Below are positions 22,308 to 52,019 of a stretch of DNA of 64,000 nt, in pieces (within the stretch, counting starts at the first letter, position 1; the number at the start of each line of letters is the position of its first letter). The stretch lies in the NCBI RefSeq assembly GCF_024166365.1, contig NC_064819.1, positions 114,434,293 through 114,498,292 of the forward strand, in the 5' to 3' direction. The notes under the pieces are model-generated. The model was not told where the DNA came from. It ran no database searches and saw only the letters and a program-made list of their open reading frames with translations. A program made the position numbers and the translations under genes. Origin of the DNA: Elephas maximus indicus. Lineage: Eukaryota; Chordata; Mammalia; Proboscidea; Elephantidae.

Positions 22308-22445
22308 AGCCCTGGTGGCCCAGTGGTTAAGAGGTCAGCTGCTAACCAAAAGGTGAGCAGTTAGAGTTCACCAACTACTCCTTAGAAACCCTGTGGGTCA
22401 GTTGTACTCTGTCCTATAGGACTCGACAACAACAGGTTTGGTTTG
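22308..22445 (+). repeat. AfroSINE (first of a head-to-tail pair)
   Basis: AGCCCTGGTGGCCCAGTGG to AACAACAGGTTTGG, with a short internal deletion near the tail. Confidence 0.85.
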
Positions 22446-22603
22446 CAGCCCTGGTGGCGTAGTGGCTGAGAACTTGTCTACTAACCAAAAGGTCAGCAGG
22501 TCAAATCCACCAGCAGCTCTTTGGAAACCCTATGGCGCAGTTCTACTCTATCCTGTAGGGTCACTATGAGTCAGAACCGACTCGACAGCACTTAACAACA
22601 ACA
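22446..22603 (+). repeat. AfroSINE with RTE-type tail (second of pair)
   Basis: Directly abuts the previous copy. It ends GACAGCACTTAACAACAACA, matching the RTE 3' terminus rather than the usual GGGTTTG end. Confidence 0.85.
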
Positions 22604-22839
22604 TCCTGTATTACTTGGGTTGCTTTTATCTACTTGTAAAATAAAATAACTACAATCTATTTTTCTGTCTAACCTAGAATATTTTGTCAGCTAATTTAGA
22701 AGATGTTGTAATTCTGTTAATACTCTCCAGGAACATACCTGTAAACAAGTTGGGTTTAATTTGAATTGTACTGAGGAAGGTCACATACCATGGAGAACAC
22801 TGGTGCTGCTCAGTAAGAGGGTCAAAAGCAATATTCTCT

Positions 22840-24673
22840 ACAAAACATTACCAAAAATGACGAAGAGAAACCAGATAACTGGGAGCTCCTAAAAATCAAA
22901 CACCTATGCTTATCTAAAGACTTCACCAAAAGAGTAAAAAGACCACCTACAGATTGGGAAAGAATTTTCAGCTATGACGTCTCCAACCAGCACCTGATCT
23001 CTAAAATCTGTATGATTCTGTTAAAACTCAACCACAAAAAGACAAACAACCCAATCAAGAAGTGGGCAAAGGATATGAACACGCACTTCACTAAAGAAGA
23101 TATTCAGGCAGCTAACAGATACATGAGAAAATGCTCTCGATCATTAGCCATTAGAGAAATGCAAATTAAAACTACAATGAGATTCCATCTCACACCAACA
23201 AGGCTGGCATGAATCCAAAAAACACAAAATAATAAATGTTGGAGAGGCTGCGGAGAGATTGGAACTCTTATACACTGCTGGTGGGAATGTAAAATGGTAC
23301 AACCACTTTGGAAATCTATCTGGCGTTTTCCTAAAAAGTTAGAAATAGAACTACCATACAACCCAGAAATCCCACTCCTCGGAATATACCCTAGAGAAGT
23401 AAGAGCCTTCACACAAACAGATATATGCACACCTATGTTTATTGCAGCTCTGTTTACAATAGCAAAAAGCTGGAAGCAACCAAGGTGTCCATCAACGGAT
23501 GAATGGTTAAATAAACTGTGATTTTTTTTATATTCACACAATGGAATACTACACATCAATAAAGAACAGTGACAAATCTGTGAAACATTTCATAACATGG
23601 AGGAACCTGGAAGGCATTATGCTGAGTGAAATTAGTCAGAGGCAAAAGGACAAATATTGTATAAGACCACTATTATAAGATCTTGAGAAAGAGTATAAAC
23701 TGAGAAGAACACATACTTTTGTGGTTACAAGAGGGGGAGGGAGGGAGGGTGGGAGAGGATTGTTTACTGATTAGTTAGTAGATAAGAACTACTTTAGGTG
23801 AAGGGAAGGACAAAATACATGGAAGGTCAGCTCAACTGGACTGGACCAAAAGCAAAGAAGTTTCTGGGATAAACTGAATGCTTCAAAGGTCAGTGGAGCA
23901 AGGGCGGGGGTTTGGGGACTATGGCTTCAGGGGACTTCTAAGTCAATTGGCAAAATAATTCTATTATGAAAACATTCTGCATCCCACTTTGAAGTGTGGC
24001 ATCTGGGGTCTTAAATGCTAACAAGCGGCCATCTAAGATGCATCAATTGGTCTCAACCCACCTGGATCAAAGGAGAATGAAGAACAGCAAGGTCACACGA
24101 TAACTATGAGCCCAAGAGACAGAAAGGGCCACATGAACCAGAGACTTACATCATCCTGAGACCAGAAGAACTCGATGGTGCCCGGCCACAACCAATGACT
24201 GCCCTGACAGGGAGCACAACGGAGAACCCCTGAGGGAGCAGGAGATCAGTGGGATGCAGACCCGAAATTCTCATAAAAAGACCATACTTAATGGTCTGAC
24301 TGAGACTAGAGGAATCCCGGTGGTCATGGTCCCCAAACCTTCTCTTGGCCCAGGACAGGAACCATTCCTGAAGACAACTCATCAGACATGGAAGGGACTG
24401 GACAATGGGTAGGAGAGAGATACTGATGAAGAGTGAGCTACTTGTATCAGGTGGACACTTGAGACTGTGTTGGCATCTTCTGTCTGGAGGGGAGATAGGA
24501 GGGTAGAGAGGGTTAGAAACTGGCAAAATAGTCACGAAAGGAGAGACTGGAAGGGCTGACTCATTAGGGGGAGAATAGGTGGGAGAATTGAGTAAGGTGT
24601 ATATAAGCTAATATGTGACAGACTGACTTGATTTGTAAACATTCACTTAAAGCTCAATAAAAAATATTTTAAA
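22840..24673 (+). mobile_element. Young L1, 5'-truncated, with TSD
   Basis: Corresponds to about 62118-63950 of the full-length copy: the ORF2 C terminus, 3' UTR and A-rich end. The 16-bp duplication AAAAGCAATATTCTCT lies at 22824-22839 and 24674-24689. ORF2 is interrupted (for example by TGA at 23210). Confidence 0.92.
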
Positions 24674-24900
24674 AAAAGCAATATTCTCTTAGAAAATAAT
24701 GGTAAAGAATTTTAGAGGAAGAGAAAGTCTTCAGGAAAGGAAACCTAGAAGATAGCATTTAAAGGAAACGTTGCGTACATGTTAGACTACCTACTACATG
24801 CCAGGAAAAGCAATAGACACTGCAAACTGTGTTAAAACTTAAAAACCCTTTATTTAAAAACTTAGTTTCATGTTTTTTAGAGTGACTATAGAGCTCCAAA

Positions 24901-25103
24901 GCAGCCCTGGTGGCACTGTGGTTAAAGTGCTCGACTGTTAGCCAAAAGGTCCATGGTTCAAACCCACCAGCCGCTCTGTGGAAGAAGGATGTGGCGGTCT
25001 GCTTCCGTACAGATGTGCAGCCTTGGAAATCCTGTGGGGCTGTTCCCCTGTCCTTAGGGTTGCTATGAGTCAGAATCCACTGAAGGGCAGTGGGTTTTCG
25101 TTT
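24901..25103 (+). repeat. AfroSINE, long subtype
   Basis: GCAGCCCTGGTGGCACTGTG with the middle block GGATGTGGCGGTCTGCTTCC. TATAGAGC just outside both ends may be the target duplication. Confidence 0.87.
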
Positions 25104-25895
25104 ATAGAGCCCCGTCATTGTTCTTTTGTTGATGGTGGTTTTGTTTTTTAACATACCTCATATTGTTTATAGTTTTGAGAGGGTAGAGAGAAAAGGCTAC
25201 ATTAAACAGTGTTGTTTCTCTCAGACCATCCATTCTGAAATAGGCTTTTGGAAGTCAGCTGGAGTTTTGGCTCATCATTGTTGCTGAGTGATAGCTCCTG
25301 CACTGTAAGTGAATCAGCCATGCTACCTTTTCGTAGCTTTGAAAAATATGTGATCAAATTTTGAGAGGTCTACAGTATTTCCTGGCAGGTAGTAGGCAAT
25401 CCGAAACATTAACGTTTTTTTTTTTTAAATGCTGCATTTTCGTGTTTCCCTTGTGGAGAATTTGAGAGTTAATTATAGATCCAAACCAAAATTCACCTGT
25501 GCATGGTCTCAGTGATTGAGATGACGGTTCTGTGTAGCATCGTCACCCAGCTCTGTTCTCACATGCTCATGCTATGCTAGCTATAGTACAGCTGTTCACG
25601 GGTAGTTAAGTGCCGGTGCCAGAAACTTGGAAATACCAAACATGCATGTTTTGGCATAGACGATAATAGAGTAAAAGTGTTGCATGTGATAAAGACAACA
25701 TTCCAAATAAAATACAAAAATGTTCAATAAATGGTTTTGAGGAAACTGCCTAACCACATGTGGTGGACATTTTTTTTTTTTTTAATATTCCTACTTTTTT
25801 ATGCCAAAATGTATTCCAGATAAAGTTATATGTAAAAATTTAAAAAATGAATAAATAGCTGACATCAGTGTAGCAAAGATGCTATTATGCATATA
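25104..25895. other. Intergenic, nothing recognised
   Basis: No gene or clear repeat seen; short poly(T) near 25770. Confidence 0.4.
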
Positions 25896-25899
25896 AGTA

Positions 25900-26545
25900 A
25901 CGTAAAACCAAAAATATTTTTACAATATTGATAGATCATTACATAAAACTGAACTGTTTTAATAAGATTTTTGAAAATCCAAAAGCCAAGCCAAAGACAA
26001 CACACAAACTGAAAAAAATACCTGTAGATATGTAAAACAAAGGGATAATGCCCTTATTCGTAAAACCAAAAAAACCAAACCCATTGTCATCAAGTCAATT
26101 CCGACTCATAGCGACCCTACAAGACAGAGTAGAACTGCCCCGTAGAGTTTACGAGGAGCACCTGGCGGATTTGAACTGCTGACCCTTTGGTTAGCAGGCA
26201 TAGCACTTAACCACCATACCACCAGGGTTTCCACCTTATTCATAAAGAGCTCTAAAATATCAATGACAAAAAGGTTGAATACCAGCAGGGAAGTGGGCAG
26301 TTCTCAAAGGAAGATATTTAAGAGGCCAGTAAGCATTTGAAAGATGTTCACCCTTATGATGATGACTTAAGTACAAATTAAAAGAAAATGTTTTCACCAA
26401 TCAGACTGACAAAGATTGAAAAAGGATAAAAGGTAAAGTTGCTGAGCATATAGGTAAATGGATACCCAATAATGCACTGAGGAAGGTAAATTGCTACAGG
26501 TTTTTGGGGAGGTAGTCTGTACACATAGGTTGCGGAACCTGAGTA
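25900..26545 (+). repeat. Old L1M ORF2 fragment, split by a SINE
   Basis: GGGATAATGCCCTTATTCGT before the SINE, and GTGGGCAGTTCTCAAAGGAA then CACCAATCAGACTGACAAAG after it, follow the L1 ORF2 C-terminal order. Confidence 0.65.
26065..26233 (-). repeat. AfroSINE, short subtype, with TSD
   Basis: Reverse copy inside the L1M. A 13-bp target duplication CCTTATTC[G/A]TAAA lies at 26052-26064 and 26234-26246. Confidence 0.9.
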
Positions 26546-26549
26546 TAAT

Positions 26550-27289
26550 GCCAGTCATTTAATATTCTTACCTGAGCCCTTTTCTCCAACTCTCAGTTGG
26601 GCACGTTTAATAAACAGGTTTTGTTTAAATATGAGACACCTGCACTAGAATCTAAAATTAAGGGATTTGCTTTCCTTTATTTGGTTGGATAGAATTTCTT
26701 GTCTTTCTCTTTTTACCAAAAATGAATGCAGTTGCACCTGCCAAAATTAATATTTGAATCACTTAAGATGGCGTAGTTTCTAAACATAAGTCTTCTAAAT
26801 CCTCTCATGTTTCATTCTTCAAGAAATACTCAGCTTTGAGAAGGAAGGAAAGAAAAAACAAATCCAAATTTCCTGGTTGACTTCATCATGTCCAAAGTGA
26901 ATGATACGTTTTTGGGTTCTGACTAGCTTTTCTTGTTAACATTTGCTTCTGTTGAATGTATTTTTTCACTACTAAACTGCCATAGAACCACTGTCTCTTT
27001 GCTTAGGTATTTACACTCCTCATTAAAGCAGCCTCTGCTGTTATCAGGACTGTGAAATTACTGTAGCAACCATATCCAAAGGTTGGTTGTAGCTGTTAAA
27101 ATTGGACAAAGAGGAAGATGAAGGAGAGATGTTTTCCAAATTCAATGAAACTACCATAAAGTACTTCAAAGAAAATGAAATTGTTATTTTTTAACTAATA
27201 GAAATAAACATGCCAATTTCACCTCTTTTACACTTCTGAAGAGGTTTTCAGAAATAATGTAGGTTTTCAAATGGGACAATAGGGCTATG
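26550..27289. other. Intergenic, nothing recognised
   Basis: No gene or named repeat seen. Confidence 0.4.
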
Positions 27290-27505
27290 TAACAATAATA
27301 ACATCAGTGATAAAAATGGCTGACATTACTTGAGTGTTTCCTATATGCCAGGCATTGTTCTAATCCCACTGCATCTATACATGTATTTATACCAATCTTT
27401 AATCTTAATAACAACCCTAATAACTCAATAATTCAACCCCATAATAATCACTATTATCCTCATTCTGCAGGTGAAGAAACTGAGGCACAGAAAGTCTAAG
27501 TAACT
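27290..27505 (+). repeat. MIR, left part
   Basis: CTATATGCCAGGCATTGTTC then GGTGAAGAAACTGAGGCAC. The continuation lies after the RTE piece, at 27803-27840. Confidence 0.75.
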
Positions 27506-27802
27506 CTTGTTAAGTGCTGTCGAGTCACTTCCCACTCACAGCGACCCTACGGGCAACAGAAGGAAATAGCCCCAGGTCCTGCACCATCCTCACAATTGTT
27601 GCTATGCTTGAGCCCATTGTTGAAGCCACTGTGTCAATCCATCTTGTTGAGGATCTTCCTCTTTTTCGCTGACCCTCTACCAAGCATGATGTCCTTCTCC
27701 AGGGACTGGTAACATGTCCAATATATGCACGACAAAGTCTTAACCATTCTCACTCCTAAGGGGCATTCTGGCTGTACTTCCTCCCAGACAGATTTGTTGG
27801 TT
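27506..27802 (-). mobile_element. RTE 3' fragment inserted in MIR
   Basis: About 300 bases of the RTE 3' end (AAGTGCTGTCGAGTCACTTC to CCCAGACAGATTTGTTGG). GTTAAG occurs at both edges. Confidence 0.8.
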
Positions 27803-27840
27803 AAGATTACCCAAATAGTAAAGTGATAGAACTAGGAAGT
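27803..27840 (+). repeat. MIR, right part
   Basis: ATTACCCAAATAGTAAAGTG fits the MIR sequence that should follow 27505. Confidence 0.5.
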
Positions 27841-28590
27841 GAAAAATATAATTGAAACTTCAACTTCTTAAGAACTTGCAAATAGAGGGGGCTAATGAAT
27901 CTAGTGAGTAAATCCTGTTACAAAAAGTAAAAACCCAATTATTTCTCTGGGTTTAATGATAATACGTATTATGGATTTGTTCACTTGGTTTTACAGAAGA
28001 AAGTTTTTCATACTTATATTGGCAACTGGGTGTATTGGCAACCTCCTTTATTTTTCTTTTTTCCTTTTAACCTCAGAGTTAAATTTAAGAGTTAATTATC
28101 TTCAATACAGTATTCCTAGGATAATGATATGCCTTTGCCTATTTCATTATTTTTCTTTAAGGCAAACACCAACTGTTCTAATTAGTTCTGAGCTTATAAG
28201 AACAAGGAACTTCGGAGGAAAAAATAGAAATGTCTGTTTGGAATGTGCTTGGAAACAGGATGTACTCTAAGCCTGTGTCTTTTAGAGTTCATAAATAGCC
28301 TGACCCCTAACTTTTTAAGGTTTTCCTTGATATTGTACTTAATATCTGAAAAGTGTCTGTTCTGCAGAGAACAGCTTCTGCCCATTTCTATTAAATGAGT
28401 TTCCTCAGTTAATATTTAGAAAAACTATTTTTATACAGGATCCTTAGAACCACCCACCACAGATGTACGTTAACATCTCTTTAAAAAAGTTATCGATGTA
28501 CCAGAATCACAAAAAAAAACCTCTTATTTTGACACCCAATAATTGGCATCTAATCAATTTCTTCAGCCACTTTCAACCAGGGCTTTGAAT
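27841..28590. other. Intergenic, nothing recognised
   Basis: A 104-codon open stretch at 27956-28270 has no similarity I recognise and lies in AT-rich sequence. Confidence 0.4.
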
Positions 28591-28594
28591 CGGT

Positions 28595-28825
28595 TTGTTC
28601 CAGTTCAAACCTTTCCTGAGAATTTCCATTTCCACTCCAGATATACTGAATCAGAATCTACATTTTAACAAGATCCCCAAGTGATTCTTATGTACCATAA
28701 ATTTTGACAACCAGTGCTCTTCTAGTGATTCTCAGAATTGCCCCCCAACCAGGAACATTAGCACCATCTGGGAACTTGTTAGAAATGCAAATTTTCAGCA
28801 GGAGTTCCAACCAGAATGAACTGCT
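28595..28825. repeat. hAT-Charlie-like DNA transposon remnants
   Basis: CTGAATCAGAATCTACATTT, AAGTGATTCTTATGTACC and CTGGGAACTTGTTAGAAATG are recurring blocks of this class. Two pieces appear side by side. Confidence 0.5.
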
Positions 28826-28829
28826 CTGA

Positions 28830-29587
28830 AGCCCTGCTTTCAGCTACCAACTTCTGCTGTATTAATAAACCCAGCATCTTCAAATGAAGAATGCTCCCAG
28901 CTTACCCCTTCATTTGATCTTGATTTTATGAGACACTTAAAAAAAAAAAAAAGATGGTAAACAGTATCCTCCCTTGTGAGCGCATTCAAACTGAAGCACT
29001 CTCCATCTGCCTTTGTGACTTGTGTGCTGTTCATTATCTCAAGGCTCAGGTAGTATGTTACGTGCTGAGATGCGCATGTAAATAAATGCTTACACAGTGG
29101 TTGAATTACAGCCATTTGAGGTATGGGAATAATCTTTGAATGACTTCTCATTTAGAAAAAAGGGTAAAAGAATTAAAATTCTCAGAATTACTCTCAATTC
29201 CACAAGTAACCTCCTTAGAAAAAAACCCCTCTCAGCCTTGGAAGTTTAATGCAGCCAAATCGCTTCCTTCTAAATAAATAAAAATACATACGGGGTGACT
29301 CTACATTATTTCTCATGCTCCATTTCCCTGTGCCCTATTTCCTATTTTATTCCTTTTCATAAGATCCTGATGTATAGATAAGTTTTATGTCTAGAAAATG
29401 TCCATCTCTAAATCAAGATTAGTATCCATTCATTAGTTTTTACACCCTAAGATTAAGTGTGATAGTATGACGGAAACTAGATACAGTGAAAATACTCGTG
29501 CTGTATGTGAGATGGTTTTCACCTTACCGAAAACGTAAACACTTCCTACAGGTGTGAGTACTTTTCTCTCTCTCTCCTCCCACTAAG
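28830..29587. other. Intergenic, nothing recognised
   Basis: No repeat seen. The pyrimidine tract at the right end serves the exon-like segment at 29588. Confidence 0.4.
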
Positions 29588-29703
29588 GACTAATTAAGGA
29601 AGCAGACTTGAAGGATAAACTCATCGATTACATGGAAAAAGCCGCTGCACCGGTATACGTATGGCTGAAAGACCTCAGTTTCAGATTGAACTCTCAGCAG
29701 CAG
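29588..29703 (+). other. Exon-like open segment, unassigned
   Basis: A 116-nt segment lies between a strong acceptor (pyrimidine tract 29561-29583 then CTAAG) and a perfect donor CAG|GTAAGT. One frame is open across the whole segment: 38 codons, with an internal ATG at 29632. The frame ends exactly at a codon boundary. The peptide is amphipathic-looking (for example DLKDKLIDYMEKAAAPVYVW). I do not recognise it. It lies between CENPQ and GLYATL3 on their strand, so it could be an upstream GLYATL3 exon, an exon of an unannotated gene, or chance. Confidence 0.35.
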
Positions 29704-30212
29704 GTAAGTTTATATTCACTAAAATAATGTATACCAAATGGGAAAAATACAGGAGAGATAAAATTCAACCTTATATAGAAAGAATAAATTATAATTAAGT
29801 TTTGAGGAGAAGTTATATTAAGGCTACAAGTTTTTGTTTTATTTTACTTTTAAATCTTAAATATGAGAAAAATAAGCACAAAGTATGAAATTCTTTGCAA
29901 TGGAATATGAGTACAACTAGAGAAACAGATAGGAGAGCAACCTCTGAACAGAAAACCTGTTCTTGGGGAAACACTAGTATTGAATTGCAAGTGGTTAAAA
30001 AAAAAAAACTTATTAAAAAAAATTGTGCTGTAAAAGGTATAATACACCATAAAAGCAGAGATTTTTTAGTTTCTTTATAACATTTAAGTCTCCAAGGAGA
30101 GTGCCATACTTTCATTGTATGATTAATATTAATCAATGAAATATTTTAGGTATTTGCTGTATACTGATAGACACTCAAGCACCCCCAAATAAACTTCAGT
30201 TCCTAAAAGTTA

Positions 30213-30379
30213 CCAAAAAAAAAAAAAAAACCCATTGCCATCGAGTTCATTCCGACTCAGCGACCTTATAGGACAGAGTAGAACTGCCTCATAGTGTTTC
30301 CAAGGAGTGGCTGGTGGATTCAAACTGCCAGCCTTTTGGTTAGCAGCTGAGATCTTGACCACTGTACCGCCATGGTTCC
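30213..30379 (-). repeat. AfroSINE with TSD
   Basis: Reverse copy with an A-rich end. The 12-bp duplication TCCTAAAAGTTA lies at 30201-30212 and 30380-30391. Confidence 0.9.
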
Positions 30380-30968
30380 TCCTAAAAGTTATATAAGTAT
30401 AATTTTCCAAGGCAATGAGATTAAGTAGTGAGTCTGTTAATATCAATAAGGCTAAAGGAGTTACACAATTTTACCTTTCAATTCTAGAACGCTGATTATG
30501 GGGACTCTATTTTTTTATAATTGAGTGGTGAAAATGTGACATTCTGATCTTGTAGCTTTCAGAGCTAATGGCTGTCATTATAACTTTCTGATATAACTCA
30601 AAAATATATAAAAAGATATTTTCTGCATCTATGAAAATTTGTGCCTTCTGTTTTTTTGTGACATTTAATAAAAACTTCGTAATTAATGAAAGATCTCCGT
30701 GGAATTCATCACTGTGTTTCCTGAAATGTTTGTTAATAATAACGCTCTCTTTGTATAGACCCATCGGAGAACTATCTCTTGATTTTAATGGCAGGAATGT
30801 TTGTCACCGTGAGTAATGTGTTTGTGAGTTGTAGAAGCTTAGTCTGAAAGGTAGATTAAAGCCAGATCCAGGAGGGGTTTGACTGTTATGAAGTTGGAGA
30901 GCTAGACTTTATTTGGAGATAACATAAACGAAAAGTAAAAAAAAAAAAAAAAGAGCTTAAGGATAACT

Positions 30969-31127
30969 GGAAACCCTGGTGGCGTAGTGGTTAAGTGCTA
31001 CGGCTGCTAACCAAGAGCCTTGCAGTTCGAATCTGCCAGGCATTCCTTGGAAAGTCTATCAGGCAGTTCTACTCTGTCCTATAGGGTTGCTATGAGTCGG
31101 AATTGACTCGACAGCAGTGGGTTGGTT
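30969..31127 (+). repeat. AfroSINE with TSD
   Basis: Complete short-subtype copy. A 12-bp duplication TTAAGGATAA[C/T]T lies at 30957-30968 and 31128-31139. Confidence 0.9.
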
Positions 31128-31241
31128 TTAAGGATAATTGTACCAAGAAACTGAATCGTGTAACTAATCACGTTTGTTTCTCTGTGTTAGCTCCTAAAAA
31201 GCTTGGAGTCAAAAGTGGGCCCTCACCTCCTGGTTATATAG

Positions 31242-33261
31242 AACTAAACTCTGTATGTTTTGCATATTAACACCACGGTATATTACTTTCTTACCTCCAT
31301 TTCCCCCTTACCTGACTTTTTAATTTAAACAATATTTCTTGATATGTTTTACATATTTTTATGAATCATTTTATGTCGTTTTGGGAACAAACCAGGTAAT
31401 AACAAATCATCAACAAAGATGTGGAGTCCCTATCTGCATTAACTGCTTTGCCAAATATTACAGCAAGAAAAGACATCAAGCCTAATTAAAAGATACATGA
31501 TGAACCACCCTTTGAAATAATTTCATTTTCTGTCAAAAGATATTGAATTAGAACAAACGAATAGGTCTAACTCAAGAATCTTAATAATTTATGTGCTATA
31601 CCAAACAAAAAACAGAAACAAACTGATAAACTCCCTTTTTTTTTTTCCTTACTTCAGATGACTAAAAAAGCTTTTGATCTCTCTCTCTCTGTCTCTCAAA
31701 TGTTAAAGGTGGATTGTTGCTTGCTTTATTTTAAAGCAGGCTGATCTCTCCAACCTGTAACTAACTCATAGAGTAAGATACTTCATAGAAAGCTCCAAGG
31801 AAGATGTTTTGAGCTGAGAAATAGATGGCTTTTTGGATCAAATGCCTTATGATAGTTCTGTGGGAATTAATATTTGAGTTTGAGAGAATTTCCACAAGTC
31901 AAGAATGAGGTGGGAGTTGAATCTGGAAAAAGAGATGGAAGGTATGGCATGAACACAAATGGAAACTAGGATCTGAGGGGCATGGTCAAGAAAAGGGAGA
32001 ATTGGAGGAGCATAGGATAAGTGAAGAGGAACAACTAAAGATTAACATATTTTTACGTGAATAATTCACGTCTTCTACATTTGTTTGCCAACCAGGCCCT
32101 CCTCCTACAAGATATTTTATAAAAATGTTATGCTAATTTTTTTTTTATTTTATTTTAACAGCAGCATGTAAAAAAATGTTTGTGTAGCAGCACTTATGAA
32201 AATACCTCAAGGGAGGCCAGGTGGGCGAGGTTAGCAAACAAACATAGAAGGTGCACATTATTTGTGTAAAAATATAGTAGCTTAGAAAGATAGACTGATA
32301 CCAGATGATGGACGGCTTCAAATACTAATAAACTAAAACTTTATTTAGAGATGATGTGAGTGAGTGAAAAGTCAAGCAGATTCAAGGGTGAAGAGATGAT
32401 GGCTACACTTCTTTTCTCGTCCTGAAATCTAGAAACTTGATCTCTTTGAAGTTTCTAACATTGGCCCAAACTGAACACTAGGGTCCAGAAACCTCTTGGC
32501 TTTTCTAGTGCTGCCCTGGCCCTTCTGACTCCTGTATAGAACACAAACACCTCGGTTCAAAAACACGCAGTGAACTGGAGCCCGTAGGGCTTGTTCATAA
32601 GAAATTTTTCTTTTCTTTTTTCCTACAAGTTCAGGTAATTGTCTAGACTCATGTAAGCTATATGATAGAATCTCACAGTGGATTTTAGGTAGGCCACACT
32701 CAAACCCTGAGTATCTCGTAACCACACAAGGATGCCACACAGAGAAATCAAGTAACTGCTTCTGTCTAGGCAATGTGCTGTAACGGAATGATCCCAGCTC
32801 TCTGCCTCAATCTCTGAAGCACCAGGTTCTCATACCGAGCTGAATTATCTTTGTCATCCTAGTGCCTGACTGCTAAGAGTACGTGAATCAGCTTCACTAC
32901 ATTGAATATAGAAAAAAAAAAAATTTTTTTTAATTAAGACCTAATTGGAATGTCGATAGAAGAAATTTTCTTGGAAACAAGCAGAAGTGGACCCCAAAAT
33001 CTAGAAAATGTAATTGCATGAGAATAGGTGAAGTGGCATATATTATAACTGAAATGTATCCCCTTTTTCTTAATGTTTTCCAGTCTAAATGAGTCTCAGC
33101 CTTTGTCCACACCTGATTCTTTATCTTCAGTCTGCATTTCTCCAAGTTGTTCCTTATAACCACCTGACCCACTCAAGTCTTTCTTTAGTCTTTGCTGCAC
33201 ACTGTGAAAAAGAAGTTTCCTTACTTAAACCCCATGATTCCTATCCTAAACTTCAGATCAT
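31242..33261. other. Intergenic, nothing firmly recognised
   Basis: Contains a TC-rich run near 31679-31697 and a 114-codon minus-strand open stretch at 32429-32773 without recognisable similarity. Confidence 0.35.
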
Positions 33262-33400
33262 CCATTCAACAAATTAGAGTACCCCTATGTGCCAGGTCCT
33301 GTGGCAGATGCCAGGATACTGTGTAGCACAAAGCAGATATGATCCCTACTTTTATGTACTTCATAGGCCACTTGAGAAGACAGACTTGAATTAAAGAAAG
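33262..33400. repeat. L2/MIR-like fragment
   Basis: CATTCAACAAATTAGAG and CTATGTGCCAGGTCCTGTGG resemble the L2/MIR 3' region. Confidence 0.45.
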
Positions 33401-33617
33401 TACAAATAAACGTAAAATTACAGCTGATATAAGTGCTCTGAAGGAAGAGTTTAGGGTTCAGTGAACATAATAGGAAGACAACTCAGTGTAAATACATCTC
33501 TCCAGGATGCAGTCATTGGCACTTCTTTTCTGTGTGTTATCTGATTTACCCATCCCAGTGCCTCCCTATCTTCCTTCCTTTTCCCCTATTCAGAGAGAGC
33601 AATGGTAATCAGAATTA

Positions 33618-33662
33618 AACCAAATCACACCCACTGCAATCAAGTCAATTCTGACTCACAGA
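33618..33662 (-). repeat. AfroSINE tail fragment
   Basis: CACTGCAATCAAGTCAATTC followed by TGACTCACAG matches the reverse of the SINE tail only. Confidence 0.45.
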
Positions 33663-33741
33663 TGAGTAAGAATTAGACCCACTGAAAACAGATCATAAGG
33701 ATATTCCTAGGTAGATTAAAATGTTTACAGACAAAAATTAA

Positions 33742-51452
<17,711 letters not shown>

Positions 51453-52019
51453 CCCAGAAAAACTCTAGGAATTGTCTTACTTTCCCTGAACACATACCCA
51501 CACTTTAGCTGCCAGTGTGGGGAGAATTAAAATTGGAATCGGGAATCTAGGGTTGTTGAAAAGGGGCTGTAGAAGACATGTTGGATCAGCTCTGAGAAGC
51601 CTTCCTTCTTTGAGCCTCAAGTTTCTGTGCTAAATAACTGTAAGGGTCAGGAGTAGCCATGTCTGAGTATAGAGAATGATTGTCTTCCTTTGGGATCCAC
51701 TGCAGGAAATAAGGTTTGAAAGCCAGGGGGTTTCAGCACAGTAGCAGAAAAACTGCATGAGAGCAAATGATTTGAACAGGAGCTTGTGGCTACGGCTTCC
51801 TTGTGGCTGCTTGGACCTCTGCTCTGTATTTACATATTCAGACCAGTTCCCTGCTGTCAAAATGGCCAGGTACCCTGCTGCTGTATCTCCCAACTTCTGT
51901 TCTCACCACCTCTGAAGTTCTCTGTAGAGTACCCTACTTTTATTCCCTTTAATTTACTGGCTCTCTCCTCCTGCCTTTAACTCTAGCCTATAATTCTTCC
52001 CCATGAATGCTTGAAAGCA
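51453..52019. other. Downstream of GLYATL3, likely 3' UTR then intergenic
   Basis: No AATAAA seen close by; ATTAAA at 51526 is a possible signal. Nothing else recognised. Confidence 0.4.

Noticed and set aside
23104-23559. 151-codon minus-strand open frame
   Set aside because: Shadow of the L1 ORF2 C terminus on the opposite strand; the same shadow occurs at 62510-62713.
27956-28270. 104-codon plus frame with hydrophobic start
   Set aside because: Considered as a membrane protein exon, but it is AT-rich, has no splice or homology support, and hydrophobicity is expected from T-rich DNA.
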